NCBI GenBank assembly: GCA_017542425.1
Contig: JAFXXH010000069.1
Span: 1 to 64,000, forward strand
From: Oscillospiraceae bacterium
GTDB taxonomy: Bacteria; Bacillota; Clostridia; Oscillospirales; Oscillospiraceae
DNA length: 64,000 nt
Direction: 5' to 3'
Shown here: one piece after another, positions 8,418 to 16,501 of the stretch
How positions within the stretch are numbered: position 1 is the stretch's first letter
How the letters are laid out: the number at the start of each line of letters is the position of its first letter
The notes under the pieces: generated by a model
What the model saw: only the letters and a program-made list of their open reading frames with translations
What the model was told of the DNA's origin: nothing
Databases searched by the model: none
Made by a program: the position numbers and the translations under genes

Positions 8418-9896
8418 ATGGCAAATCTATCCGGCTTTGTCAAGCGTCTGCGCGACATCATGCGCAACGACGCGGGCATCAACGGCGACGCGCAGCGGAT
8501 CGAGCAGATTGCCTGGATGCTCTTTTTGAAGGTCTACGACGCCAAGGAGCAGGACTGGGAATTTGAGGACGACGCCTACGTCTCCATCCTCCCGGAGCCC
8601 TGCCGCTGGGCGAACTGGGCGCACGACGACCGCTCCGGCAAGGCCATGACCGGGGACGCGCTGTTGCACTTCGTCAACAACACCCTGTTCCCGACGCTGA
8701 AAACCCTGCCCGTGGACGCCTCCACGCCCATCAAAAAGGCCATTGTGCAGACCACCTTTGCCGACGCGAACCAGTACATGAAGGACGGCGTGCTGCTGCG
8801 CCAGGTCGTCAACGCGATCGACGAGCTGGACCTGAGCGATTACGCGGAGAGCCACGCCTTCGGTGCGATCTATGAGACCATTCTGAAAGAGCTGCAAAGC
8901 GCGGGCAGCGCCGGTGAGTTCTATACGCCCCGCGCCGTGACCGAGTTTATGGCCCAGCACATCCGGCCCAAAATTGGGGAGACCATGGCGGATTTTGCCT
9001 GCGGCACCGGCGGCTTTCTCACCAGTTGGCTTCACGAGCTGCAAAAACAGGTCAAGAGCACGGCGGACGCGGAAAAGTACGGAAGCTCCGTCTATGGCGT
9101 CGAGAAAAAACAGTTCCCCTATATGCTCTGTATCACCAATCTGCTGCTGCACGGGCTGGATGTGCCGCGGGTCTATCACGACAATTCGCTGCTGAAAGAC
9201 GTGCTGGACTACACGGCGGACGACCAGTTCGACGTGATTCTGATGAATCCCCCCTACGGCGGCAGCGAAAAAGCGGAGGTCAAAAACCATTTTCCCGCAG
9301 ACCTGGCCAGCAGCGAGACCGCCGACCTGTTCATGGCGGTGATTCTGTACCGGCTGAAACCCGGAGGCCGCGCCGCCGTGGTCCTGCCCGACGGATTTCT
9401 GTTCGGCACGGACAACGCAAAGATCAACCTGAAACGGAAGCTGCTGCGCGAGTTCAACCTGCACACCGTCGTCCGGATGCCGGGCAGCGTGTTTTCGCCC
9501 TATACCTCCATCACCACCAACATCCTGTTCTTTGACCGCAGCGGCCCCACCACGGAGACCTGGTTCTACCGGCTGGATATGCCGGAGAACTACAAGCATT
9601 TCTCCAAGACCAAACCCATGCAGCGGGCGCACTTCGCCCCGGCGGACGCCTGGTGGGAGGACCGGAAAGCCCTGACGCTGGACGGCTTTGCCAAGGCTCA
9701 GTGCTTTTCGGCGGAGCAGCTTGCCGGGGAACTGGGCTACAATCTGGACCAGTGCGGCTATCCCCATCAGGAGGAGGAGATCCTGGCGCCCATGGACCTG
9801 ATCCGGCGCTATCAGGAGGAGCGGGCCAGCCTGAACGCGGAGATCGACCGGGTGCTGGCGGAGATCACGGCGAAGCTGGGAGGAACGGAGCCATGA
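8418..9896 (+). CDS. hsdM: Type I DNA methyltransferase M subunit
   Basis: A 492-aa N6-adenine methyltransferase subunit. An N-terminal HsdM helical domain (about 1-130) precedes the SAM motif ADFACGTGGFL (191-201) and the catalytic NPPY (277-280). It needs HsdS for sequence recognition and protects the host target site. The gene starts one base after the hsdR stop and ends in ATGA with a short ORF that leads into hsdS. Length and motifs are complete. Confidence 0.93.
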   Translation: MANLSGFVKRLRDIMRNDAGINGDAQRIEQIAWMLFLKVYDAKEQDWEFEDDAYVSILPEPCRWANWAHDDRSGKAMTGDALLHFVNNTLFPTLKTLPVDASTPIKKAIVQTTFADANQYMKDGVLLRQVVNAIDELDLSDYAESHAFGAIYETILKELQSAGSAGEFYTPRAVTEFMAQHIRPKIGETMADFACGTGGFLTSWLHELQKQVKSTADAEKYGSSVYGVEKKQFPYMLCITNLLLHGLDVPRVYHDNSLLKDVLDYTADDQFDVILMNPPYGGSEKAEVKNHFPADLASSETADLFMAVILYRLKPGGRAAVVLPDGFLFGTDNAKINLKRKLLREFNLHTVVRMPGSVFSPYTSITTNILFFDRSGPTTETWFYRLDMPENYKHFSKTKPMQRAHFAPADAWWEDRKALTLDGFAKAQCFSAEQLAGELGYNLDQCGYPHQEEEILAPMDLIRRYQEERASLNAEIDRVLAEITAKLGGTEP

Positions 9897-9997
9897 CGCC
9901 CCAGGAAAGCTTGCAGCGTGCGACGACCCGGCGCGCCAGTGCCGGAGCCAAAGAAAACGGCGCGCCGAGACGGCGCGCCCTACGGAGGCGCCTATGA
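9893..9997 (+). CDS. 34-residue coupling ORF between hsdM and hsdS
   Basis: This ORF starts in the ATGA overlap with hsdM and ends in an ATGA overlap with hsdS (stop 9995-9997, hsdS start 9994). Its first residues MTPQESLQ echo the true HsdS start MTPQELKNSILQ, so it looks like a displaced copy of the hsdS beginning. The rest is low-complexity Arg/Ala-rich sequence read from GGCGCGCC repeats. It probably has no function of its own but could keep ribosomes coupled to hsdS. Confidence 0.4.
   Translation: MTPQESLQRATTRRASAGAKENGAPRRRALRRRL
9930..9979. repeat. Three GGCGCGCC palindromes in 50 bp
   Basis: The 8-base palindrome occurs at 9930-9937, 9959-9966 and 9972-9979. The cluster can form alternative hairpins and resembles the short palindromic interspersed repeats seen in GC-rich clostridial genomes. 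It sits between the duplicated hsdS start sequences. Confidence 0.6.
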
Positions 9998-11490
9998 CTC
10001 CTCAGGAATTGAAAAACAGCATCTTGCAGCTTGCCATACAGGGGAAGCTCGTGGAGCAGCGCCCGGAAGAGGGCACGGCAGAAGATTTGTATTATCGCCT
10101 GAAAGCTGAAAAAGCATCAGGTGTAAAGAAAGGGAAATGGGGTAAATCAAAATCGCTAACTGAGATTGAAGACGAAGAAATACTCTTTAAAATCCCCGAT
10201 TCTTGGCGATGGATCAGAATCGGTGAAATTGCGTCTGTTGTTACAAAAGGCACAACTCCAAGAGGTGGCAATGTAAGCTATTTAGACGAAGGAGTAGGCT
10301 TTTTACGAGCTGAAAATGTAGCAGGGTTTGATAAGATTGATAAATTCAACTTGAAATATATTGATGTCAATACCCATGTTGGATTTCTAAAAAGATCAAT
10401 TATTGAAGCAAATGATCTGTTGATTACCATTGCGGGAACACTTGGGAGAACTGCACTTGTACGAGAAGTAGATCTTCCGCTAAATGCAAATCAAGCAATT
10501 TCTATTGTTAGACTTGTTAATACACAAGATATAAGTTTATTATTTCTTATCTACGCACTTAACTCTGCTGCGATACAGAGGTATCTCACAGGGCAGAAAA
10601 AGATAACGGCAATTCCCAATCTGACACTTGAAATAATTGAGAATTGCCTTATTCCCCTCCCGCCCCTTGCCGAGCAAAAGCGCATCGTTTCCAAAATCGA
10701 AGAACTGCTGCCGCTGATTGACCGCTATGAACAGGCGTGGACCCGCTTGGAAGCCCTGAACAAGCGGTTTCCAGAGGACATGCAAAAATCCCTTTTGCAA
10801 TTCGCCATTCAGGGGAAATTGGTCGAGCAGCGCCCGGAGGAGGGCACAGCGGCGGAGCTGTACCGGCAAATCCAGAGGGAGAAGCAGGGGCTTGTTAAAG
10901 CTGGAAAAATCAAAAAAGAGAAGCCTCTGCCAGTAATAACGGATGATGAAATCCCGTTTGAGATTCCAAAAAGCTGGAAATGGGTACGGTGGGGCGATAT
11001 ATCTGAATCAATCCAATATGGCTTCAATGCGCCTGCACAGCAGAATGGGCGTATTAAAATGGTTCGTATCAGTGATATTCAAGACGGAATGATTATTTGG
11101 AACTCAGTTCCATATTGTGAAATAGATGAGAAGGATATCAACACTTACTTACTTAAAACAAATGATATTCTTTTTGCCCGAACAGGCGGGACTGTCGGGA
11201 AATCCTATCTTGTAAAGGATGTTCCAGAAGATGCTATTTATGCTGGTTACTTAATTAGGACCAGATATAGCTCGATGATTAGCCCAGACTATTTGAAGTA
11301 CTTTATGGGGAGCCAGCTTTATTGGTGGCAACTTCGGAGTGGAACAATAGCGACAGCTCAACCAAATTGTAATGGAAAAACGCTTTCAAAAATGATTCTT
11401 CCCCTCCCACCCCTTGCCGAGCAGAAACGTATCGTAGCCCTACTGGAAGATTTATTCCCACTGTTTGAGAGAATAAATCGAGATGGATAA
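9994..11490 (+). CDS. hsdS: Type I restriction specificity subunit S
   Basis: A 498-aa specificity subunit with two target-recognition domains (about 60-220 and 320-470). They are separated by conserved regions: LQLAIQGKLVEQRPEEGTA near the N-terminus recurs as LQFAIQGKLVEQRPEEGTA at about 267-285, and LPPLAEQKRIV closes both halves. It fixes the DNA site recognised by the HsdRMS complex. The recognition domains are much more AT-rich than hsdR and hsdM, as is usual for exchanged HsdS domains. No second hsdS or recombinase lies nearby, so shuffling in place is not indicated. Confidence 0.92.
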   Translation: MTPQELKNSILQLAIQGKLVEQRPEEGTAEDLYYRLKAEKASGVKKGKWGKSKSLTEIEDEEILFKIPDSWRWIRIGEIASVVTKGTTPRGGNVSYLDEGVGFLRAENVAGFDKIDKFNLKYIDVNTHVGFLKRSIIEANDLLITIAGTLGRTALVREVDLPLNANQAISIVRLVNTQDISLLFLIYALNSAAIQRYLTGQKKITAIPNLTLEIIENCLIPLPPLAEQKRIVSKIEELLPLIDRYEQAWTRLEALNKRFPEDMQKSLLQFAIQGKLVEQRPEEGTAAELYRQIQREKQGLVKAGKIKKEKPLPVITDDEIPFEIPKSWKWVRWGDISESIQYGFNAPAQQNGRIKMVRISDIQDGMIIWNSVPYCEIDEKDINTYLLKTNDILFARTGGTVGKSYLVKDVPEDAIYAGYLIRTRYSSMISPDYLKYFMGSQLYWWQLRSGTIATAQPNCNGKTLSKMILPLPPLAEQKRIVALLEDLFPLFERINRDG

Positions 11491-11588
11491 AAGAGGACAC
11501 AGAGACGCTCCTTTTTTACTATTTAATATACGCCCCCTTTCTGCGCGGAGCAGTGTAAAAAAACCCAATAATAATAAACCAAATGGGG

Positions 11589-11617
11589 TTGACAGAGAAA
11601 ACCGGATGTGGTAAACT
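11589..11617 (+). promoter_or_regulatory. Promoter of regulator/ImmA pair
   Basis: TTGACA (11589-11594), a 17-base spacer and TAAACT (11612-11617), followed by a purine-rich ribosome site before the GTG start at 11652. Confidence 0.75.
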
Positions 11618-11651
11618 CTGTACGGAAGGAGAGGAGAGGGGAGGATGCATT

Positions 11652-12011
11652 GTGACCAGCATAGGAAGGGCGCTTCGGCAAATGCGATTTGATCGGCAGG
11701 AGCTCCTGAAAGATATGGCCGCAAAGCTTGAGGTGTCTTCTGCATTCTTATCGGCAATAGAAAATGGCAGAAAGAAGGTACCTGCTAATTTTATTGATAA
11801 GGTATGCAAGGTATATAACTTGAACGATACCGAACGAGCTTTGCTGATTGACGCGGTAAATATGTCTACTACCGAGATTAAAATCAATTTAACTAGCTTA
11901 TCGCCGTCACAGCATGAAGCCGCGCTGTCTTTTGCAAAAGCATTGAACGGATTGACTGATTCTCAGGTTCAAGAAATCATGCGAGTATTTGAAAAACGAA
12001 AAAAGAGGTAA
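11652..12011 (+). CDS. Cro/C1-type helix-turn-helix regulator
   Basis: A 119-aa XRE-family protein. The helix-turn-helix covers about residues 5-60 (MAAKLEVSSAFLSAIENGRK), with a short C-terminal helical region. The start is GTG at 11652, placed by GGGGAGGA eight bases upstream; the ATG just before it is out of frame. It is followed after seven bases by an ImmA-like peptidase gene, the classic pairing in which the peptidase cleaves the repressor. AT-rich compared with its surroundings, suggesting transfer. Targets are unknown. Confidence 0.85.
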   Translation: MTSIGRALRQMRFDRQELLKDMAAKLEVSSAFLSAIENGRKKVPANFIDKVCKVYNLNDTERALLIDAVNMSTTEIKINLTSLSPSQHEAALSFAKALNGLTDSQVQEIMRVFEKRKKR

Positions 12012-12018
12012 TGAATAG

Positions 12019-12600
12019 ATGAGAAGGCAACCGGACGGCGTGGCAACACCAAGAGAAAGAAAAGAGTTGAGAAAAGAAACATATTTGATACGCAAGAAGT
12101 TTGGATTGGAAAGAGAAAAGTACTTTGAGATCGTTCTCTTTCTCGAGCTTATCCTGCCCAGACTCGACCCACTGTTTGTTCTTGATCCTGTGGAGGATTC
12201 GGAACTGATTGGTAGGGCGGCAGAAACGATTCCTGAGCAGCATTTGATTCGTGTCAAGCAGTCGATTTACGATGCGGCATGCAGTGGGAATTACTGGGCG
12301 CGCTTTGTCCTTGCTCACGAACTTGCGCACTACATCCTTCATGGGAACAAAAACGTCGCATATGCCTATCTAGATCCCAACGAAAAGATACCGCGGACAA
12401 TGAATCCTGAAAGGCAGGCTGATGTCTTTGCAAGCGAACTTTTGGTACCGGTTAACCTTATCACGGAATCGGATGAGTATTTGGTGTCGAAGCATTTTGG
12501 AGTCCCGAGAAGTACTGCGCGTATTCAAATGGGACAGGCAAATCGAATTCGTCGACGGCATGAGCAAAAAAAACTGACGTCTAAAAAGAAGAACGGTTGA
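12019..12600 (+). CDS. ImmA/IrrE-family metallopeptidase
   Basis: A 193-aa zinc peptidase with the motif HELAHYILH (H100, E101, H104) and a downstream ERQADVFASELL helix supplying the third ligand region. Relatives cleave XRE-type repressors in mobile elements or in stress control, so the adjacent regulator is the likely substrate. The C-terminus is lysine-rich. Co-transcribed with the regulator; a hairpin follows the stop codon directly. Confidence 0.85.
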   Translation: MRRQPDGVATPRERKELRKETYLIRKKFGLEREKYFEIVLFLELILPRLDPLFVLDPVEDSELIGRAAETIPEQHLIRVKQSIYDAACSGNYWARFVLAHELAHYILHGNKNVAYAYLDPNEKIPRTMNPERQADVFASELLVPVNLITESDEYLVSKHFGVPRSTARIQMGQANRIRRRHEQKKLTSKKKNG

Positions 12601-12620
12601 GTTCGCACCTCAACCGTTCT
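12590..12620 (+). terminator. Hairpin after the ImmA-like gene
   Basis: A 12-bp perfect stem (12590-12601 with 12609-12620) overlaps the stop codon. No T-run follows, so termination may be incomplete. Confidence 0.5.
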
Positions 12621-12755
12621 TCACCCAGGCAATCATCCTTTGCATTTGGAGACAATTTGCGCTGGCTATTATGGTATGCGAACTAATGATAGCATGTTGA
12701 TCTCCAAATTGCAAGATGTTTATATAGATATTTTGCAAGAAAGGAGGACACGAGT

Positions 12756-12884
12756 ATGTGGATATATTGTAAATATATTACAAAAAATGGTATGCGAATT
12801 TATCCTCATAATGCTAAGTGTTTTCGCTTTTGGGTAGAGGATAAAACTCCTAGTAAGTCTACCACACCCAAAAAGGGTACATAA
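12756..12884 (+). CDS. 42-residue conserved-looking small protein
   Basis: A small ORF reading MWIYCKYITKNGMRIYPHNA and ending in a Lys/Thr-rich tail. A strong ribosome site (AAGGAGGACACGAGT) precedes the ATG and a strong terminator follows at once, which supports real expression. The aromatic and basic composition suggests a compact nucleic-acid-binding or membrane-edge protein, but no family function is known to me. It lies 156 bases downstream of the ImmA-like gene and may belong to that AT-rich island. Confidence 0.65.
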   Translation: MWIYCKYITKNGMRIYPHNAKCFRFWVEDKTPSKSTTPKKGT

Positions 12885-12893
12885 TTGAATCAG

Positions 12894-12940
12894 CATCTGT
12901 CTGTTTCGGTGCCAGCCCGCAAACAGACAGATGTTTTTTC
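12894..12940 (+). terminator. Strong intrinsic terminator after small protein
   Basis: CATCTGTCTGTTT pairs perfectly with AAACAGACAGATG and is followed by TTTTTTC. Confidence 0.85.
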
Positions 12941-12998
12941 AAAGCAATAGCAGCCCCCAACTGCGAGGACAAAAGAACCGTCCTCTGTCAAATAGTTG

Positions 12999-13027
12999 TT
13001 GACATTTTGTTTCCGTGAGCATATAAT
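12999..13027 (+). promoter_or_regulatory. Consensus promoter of candidate small RNA
   Basis: TTGACA (12999-13004), a 17-base spacer and TATAAT (13022-13027) match the sigma-70 consensus exactly. No ribosome site or credible start codon follows. Confidence 0.85.
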
Positions 13028-13033
13028 ACGGGT

Positions 13034-13214
13034 ACAAGGAAAAAACGGTTTACCGTTTTTGCGGAGTGCGATTGCAAGTCATTGTGATTGCGCTCTATTT
13101 TTTGTGACTTGCCGCAGGATTGCCAGCGAGACTGAAAAAGCTTCTTGGCGATCCGGATCCAAAAAGACTCGTACCGCCCGGATGCCGCAGCATCCATAAG
13201 CGGTACGAGTTTTT
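13034..13214 (+). ncRNA. Candidate structured non-coding RNA, about 180 nt
   Basis: Between a perfect promoter and a strong terminator lies a segment with no credible ORF but nested helices. These are AAAAACGG/CCGTTTTT around 13045, a roughly 13-bp hairpin with loop GTCA around 13065-13094, a 9-bp helix GGATTGCCA with TGGCGATCC, and the terminator stem CTCGTACCGC/GCGGTACGAG with an inner GGATGC/GCATCC. The 5' GGGTAC could also pair with GTACC in the terminator arm. It does not show the hallmarks of SRP RNA, RNase P RNA or tmRNA. Size would suit a 6S-like RNA, but this is not shown. Confidence 0.55.
13168..13214 (+). terminator. Bidirectional terminator
   Basis: A 10-bp stem CTCGTACCGC/GCGGTACGAG with an inner hairpin has TTTTT on the plus side and CTTTTT on the minus side. 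It ends the candidate RNA and probably also the convergent SLH gene. Confidence 0.85.
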
Positions 13215-13297
13215 GCGTTGATGCGCCGCCTCCCCCGCCTACCGAAGGGCAGGCAGGGGGTTTAGGCAATCGGTTTTACAGGTTTCGTCTGCGCCCC

Positions 13298-15757
13298 TCA
13301 CTGGATGCGCACGTTGTCCAGCATGGCTACGGTGTCGTAGAGGCTGTCGTCCTTGTCCTTGACCCAGAAGCAGAGGATGATGACCTTGCCCGCGTACTGG
13401 CTCAGGTCGCGGTTGGCCCGGAAGAAGCCGGTGGCGAACAGCGGGGTGTTGCTGTGGATGCGGGCGGCGGTGTAGCTCTGGAAGCGGGCGTTGCCGGTCA
13501 CCATGTTGCTCAGCAGCTTGTCCACCTTGCCGCTGGGGGTCAACACACCGGCGCGGAAGCAGTCGTTCTTCTGCGCGCCGGAGCGGTTGCGCTCTTCGGT
13601 CACCACATTGTACTCATATTTCAGGTTCTTCGCGCCGGTGGGCACCAGCACGGCCTGGAAGATGGCGCTGAAGGTCTCGTTGGAGGCCGCGCCCGCGCCG
13701 GTGCTGAGGGTGGCCATCTTGCCTTGCGTGGCCTTGAAGCGGAGCATCTCCGTGGTCATCTCCACCGCGCCGCCCAGGATCCAGCCGGATGCGCCGTCCT
13801 CAAAGCCGCCGTTCAGGAGCTGGCTGTGGAGCAGACTGGTCTCGCTGCCCAGGATGCGGGCCACGGTTCCGTTCTGGTCGCTGCTGCCCCAGACGGAGAC
13901 GGCCTTGTTCAGGGCGTCGCGGATGTTCTTGCCGGCGCGCAGCTGCTCCAGCATGGTGCCGACCATGTGCTTGCTGTAGTCGGAGCTGACCGCGCCGGAG
14001 TAGCCCAGCACGGTCTGGGCGCCGGAGTCCATCAGCGCCTGGGCCAGCTTATCGTTGGCGCAGCCGTAGCTGGCGCCCAGCAGGACCAGCTGGGCCTGCA
14101 AGGTCCGCCCGGATTCGCTGTAGTAGTGCCGGAAGAAGGAGGGCAGCAGTTCATAGTTGGTGTTCCCGTCCGCATAGGTGCAGATCAGAACGCGCCCGTT
14201 GCGGATGTCGGCCGACTCCTGCACGAAGTTGGCGGACCAGGCGTACTGGAAGGTCTGGATTGCGGGTTCCCCGCGCCGCAGCGCGCCGCCGCCGTGCAGG
14301 CTGATCACGGCGAAATGCTCCAGGTTCCGGTAGTTCTCCAGCGTCGCGCCCATGTAGCAGGAGGTGATGAGGCCCACGTCCCGCAGGGTGTTGGCGGTCC
14401 GCACCGCGCCCCGGAGCTGGTCGGCGTCCACATAGGAGCTGCTGCGGTCGTTGGCAATGCCGCTCAGGACGGCGGCCTTCTCCGCGTCGGTGATGTACCA
14501 GCTCCGGGCGAAGTCCTGGGGCGTGACCGTCAGCTCAGACCAGGTCAGGCCGGCGGCCTGGTCGGCGTGCTCGGCTGTGCCCAGGGTAGCGCAGTCCACC
14601 GCCAGGCGCAGCCCGTTCACGGTGTAGTAGAGGGTATAGGGCTCGCCGGAGACGGTCTCCGTCTCCGCCCGGCCGCTGAGGAAGTCCGCAGCGGCGGCCA
14701 GCCGGAGCTGGGCCAGTTCATCGGCGGACAGGCCGGGATTGGCGTTGTTGACTTCCTGCATGGCGCGGCCCAGGCCGGTGGTCAGCGCGTCCAGCGCAGC
14801 GGCGGTCTCTTCGTCCAGGGGCTGGCTGACCTGCACCGGGCTGACGTTGGATTCCACGGTCTGCCCGGCCACCGTCGTCCGGGCGGTGAAGCGCAGGACG
14901 GTGTCGCCGGACTGCCGGACGGGGAAGCTGCCGGTGTAGACCCCGTCGGCGTCGGCGTCCGTGAGCTTCACGCCCGCGTCCGCGCCGTTCAGGCAGAGGG
15001 TGAAGGAGGGGACCACCAGGCTGCTGACCAGCCGGAAGTCCACCGCCGTCTCCGCACCCGCCAGCACGTCGGTGGTCTGGGCGGTCAGGATGGAGTAGTC
15101 CGCCGCCGTGACTGCGGTGCTGGGCGTCCGGTGGGTGCCGGAGCTGGTGCCGGGATTGGCAAAATCAGAGTTGTCGCTGTCCTCCAGCGCCCGGTAGAGG
15201 AAGGTGACCACCGCGCCCCGGGGGCAGGGCTGGTCGGGGGAGACGGCCAGACCCGTGCCGTCGGGCAGGGAGAGCTCGTCCGCCCAGCGGGCAGCCTCAC
15301 CGTCCCAGCCGTCGGCGCCGATGTCCAGGGCCCGATAGAGGAAGGTGATGATGTGGGCCGTGGAGCAGGTGTTCGCGGGGGAGAAGTGTCTGGCGTCCGT
15401 GCCCACCGTCACACCCTGTTCCACCGCCCAGAGCACCGGCTGGTAGTAGTAGTCGTCGCTCTGGACATCCGAGAAGGGGTTGGTCGTGGCGGAAGGCGCC
15501 GGGCAGTTGACCGCACGCCACAGGAAGGTGACGGCCTGTCCACGGGTCACCGTGCCGTTGGGGTCAAAGTGGCTGGCGTCAACGCCCTGGGTGATCTGCG
15601 GGGTGTGAGAGTAGGCCCAGACCACCGCGTCGTGGTAGTAGTCGCCGCTCCCCACGTCAACGAAGGGGTTCTGCGCCGCCAGGGCCGCCACAGGCAGCAG
15701 ACCCGCCGCCAGCACCAGCACCAGCAGCAGACTCAGCGTGTTTCTGAGCAGTTTCAT
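13298..15757 (-). CDS. Secreted SLH protein with caspase-like fold
   Basis: An 819-aa exported protein: signal peptide (1-28, ending ALAAQ), three SLH-type repeats (about 30-195) for cell-wall anchoring, a linker and Ig-like stretch (about 225-310), then a domain with FAVISLHGGGAL (His488) and LVLLGASYGCAND (Cys566). A His-Gly turn and a following Cys after hydrophobic strands, plus the later GYSGAV strand, are the pattern of clan CD peptidases (caspase, gingipain, CHAT, clostripain). A C-terminal carbohydrate-binding-like beta domain (about 645-819, GGFEDG...GW) follows. The start at 15757 has AAGGAGGA. Peptidase activity is inferred. Confidence 0.65.
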   Translation of the reverse strand: MKLLRNTLSLLLVLVLAAGLLPVAALAAQNPFVDVGSGDYYHDAVVWAYSHTPQITQGVDASHFDPNGTVTRGQAVTFLWRAVNCPAPSATTNPFSDVQSDDYYYQPVLWAVEQGVTVGTDARHFSPANTCSTAHIITFLYRALDIGADGWDGEAARWADELSLPDGTGLAVSPDQPCPRGAVVTFLYRALEDSDNSDFANPGTSSGTHRTPSTAVTAADYSILTAQTTDVLAGAETAVDFRLVSSLVVPSFTLCLNGADAGVKLTDADADGVYTGSFPVRQSGDTVLRFTARTTVAGQTVESNVSPVQVSQPLDEETAAALDALTTGLGRAMQEVNNANPGLSADELAQLRLAAAADFLSGRAETETVSGEPYTLYYTVNGLRLAVDCATLGTAEHADQAAGLTWSELTVTPQDFARSWYITDAEKAAVLSGIANDRSSSYVDADQLRGAVRTANTLRDVGLITSCYMGATLENYRNLEHFAVISLHGGGALRRGEPAIQTFQYAWSANFVQESADIRNGRVLICTYADGNTNYELLPSFFRHYYSESGRTLQAQLVLLGASYGCANDKLAQALMDSGAQTVLGYSGAVSSDYSKHMVGTMLEQLRAGKNIRDALNKAVSVWGSSDQNGTVARILGSETSLLHSQLLNGGFEDGASGWILGGAVEMTTEMLRFKATQGKMATLSTGAGAASNETFSAIFQAVLVPTGAKNLKYEYNVVTEERNRSGAQKNDCFRAGVLTPSGKVDKLLSNMVTGNARFQSYTAARIHSNTPLFATGFFRANRDLSQYAGKVIILCFWVKDKDDSLYDTVAMLDNVRIQ

Positions 15758-15935
15758 GTCTTGTCCTCCTTATTATAATGATTTGCTTCTTTCAGCGTAT
15801 CACAATTTGTGGCAAAGCTCAAGACGTTTTTCAAAATCATTGGTGCAGCATGACGAATATTACAAAGCGCCGGAACGCCGCAAAGCGCTCCGGCGAAAGA
15901 AAGCCAGAAAAAACAGAAAAACCCGAAAAAAACTG

Positions 15936-15964
15936 TTGACAATCCCGCGGATCTTTGCTATATT
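15936..15964 (+). promoter_or_regulatory. Promoter of the tRNA-Ala locus
   Basis: TTGACA (15936-15941), a 17-base spacer and TATATT (15959-15964), 41 bases before the truncated tRNA copy. The stretch 15758-15935 holds nothing else recognisable. Confidence 0.75.
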
Positions 15965-15999
15965 ATCTCTTGCAGTTCGGGAACGGGCTGTGGGAACAG

Positions 16000-16026
16000 C
16001 ATACGGGGGTATAGCTCAGCTGGGAG
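16000..16026 (+). repeat. Partial copy of the tRNA-Ala 5' end
   Basis: These 27 bases are identical to 16094-16120, covering the tRNA leader CATAC and the first 22 tRNA nucleotides. The match then stops, so there is no anticodon arm or 3' half. It is a tRNA remnant 94 bases upstream of the intact gene, not a second functional tRNA. Confidence 0.85.
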
Positions 16027-16098
16027 CGCGTACCATGTTTTACAAGCCCCCAATGAGAAGCCCAAAACCGACAAAAAAATAATCGTATCCACCCATAC

Positions 16099-16174
<76 letters not shown>

Positions 16175-16190
16175 AAAGGGTACGAAAAAA

Positions 16191-16220
16191 GGCTTGTTTT
16201 CGTAAGAAAGCAGGCCTTTT
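16191..16220 (+). terminator. Terminator downstream of tRNA-Ala
   Basis: An 11-bp stem with two G-U pairs (GGCTTGTTTTC/GAAAGCAGGCC) and loop GTAA, followed by TTTT. Supplied by the element in place of the original terminator now at 50027-50062. The stretch 16221-16423 shows no gene. Confidence 0.7.
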
Positions 16221-16423
16221 CCCTTTCCTGCGTAATCACCGCTTTTTCCAGTCGAGCGTTTTCCGATGTACGCCCCCCAATGAAGCGGGCGCATCAGTGC
16301 TACCCCCACACAAGGACAACAGGACCGACAGACACAGCGATGATATGGCACTTCCCACCTGAAGCACATGCATTGTTTTCAAAAAATGAATACCGGCTGG
16401 GCGCAAGAACCCAGCGAAGAAAA

Positions 16424-16467
16424 GGGCGTTTCGATCCGCTGAAAAGCAGTTTGAAACGCCCTTTTTT
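16424..16467 (+). terminator. Terminator upstream of parB
   Basis: GGGCGTTTC pairs with GAAACGCCC and is followed by TTTTTT, 34 bases before the parB start. It shields parB from upstream reads or acts as an attenuator. Confidence 0.75.
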
Positions 16468-16501
16468 CATACCCAAAATCAGGAACACAGGAGGACCCTA
16501 T

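Noticed and set aside
9994-11490. Phase-variable hsdS by inversion
   Set aside because: Only one hsdS, no partial copies with inverted repeats and no recombinase adjacent; the internal repeats are the normal conserved regions of HsdS.
15765-15777. TATAAT as promoter of the SLH/caspase-like gene
   Set aside because: It lies only about 15 bases from the ATG; transcription would start inside the ribosome site, so the match is probably chance.
13145-15778. 877-codon plus-strand open frame
   Set aside because: Shadow of the minus-strand SLH/caspase-like gene, with no start signals and atypical composition.
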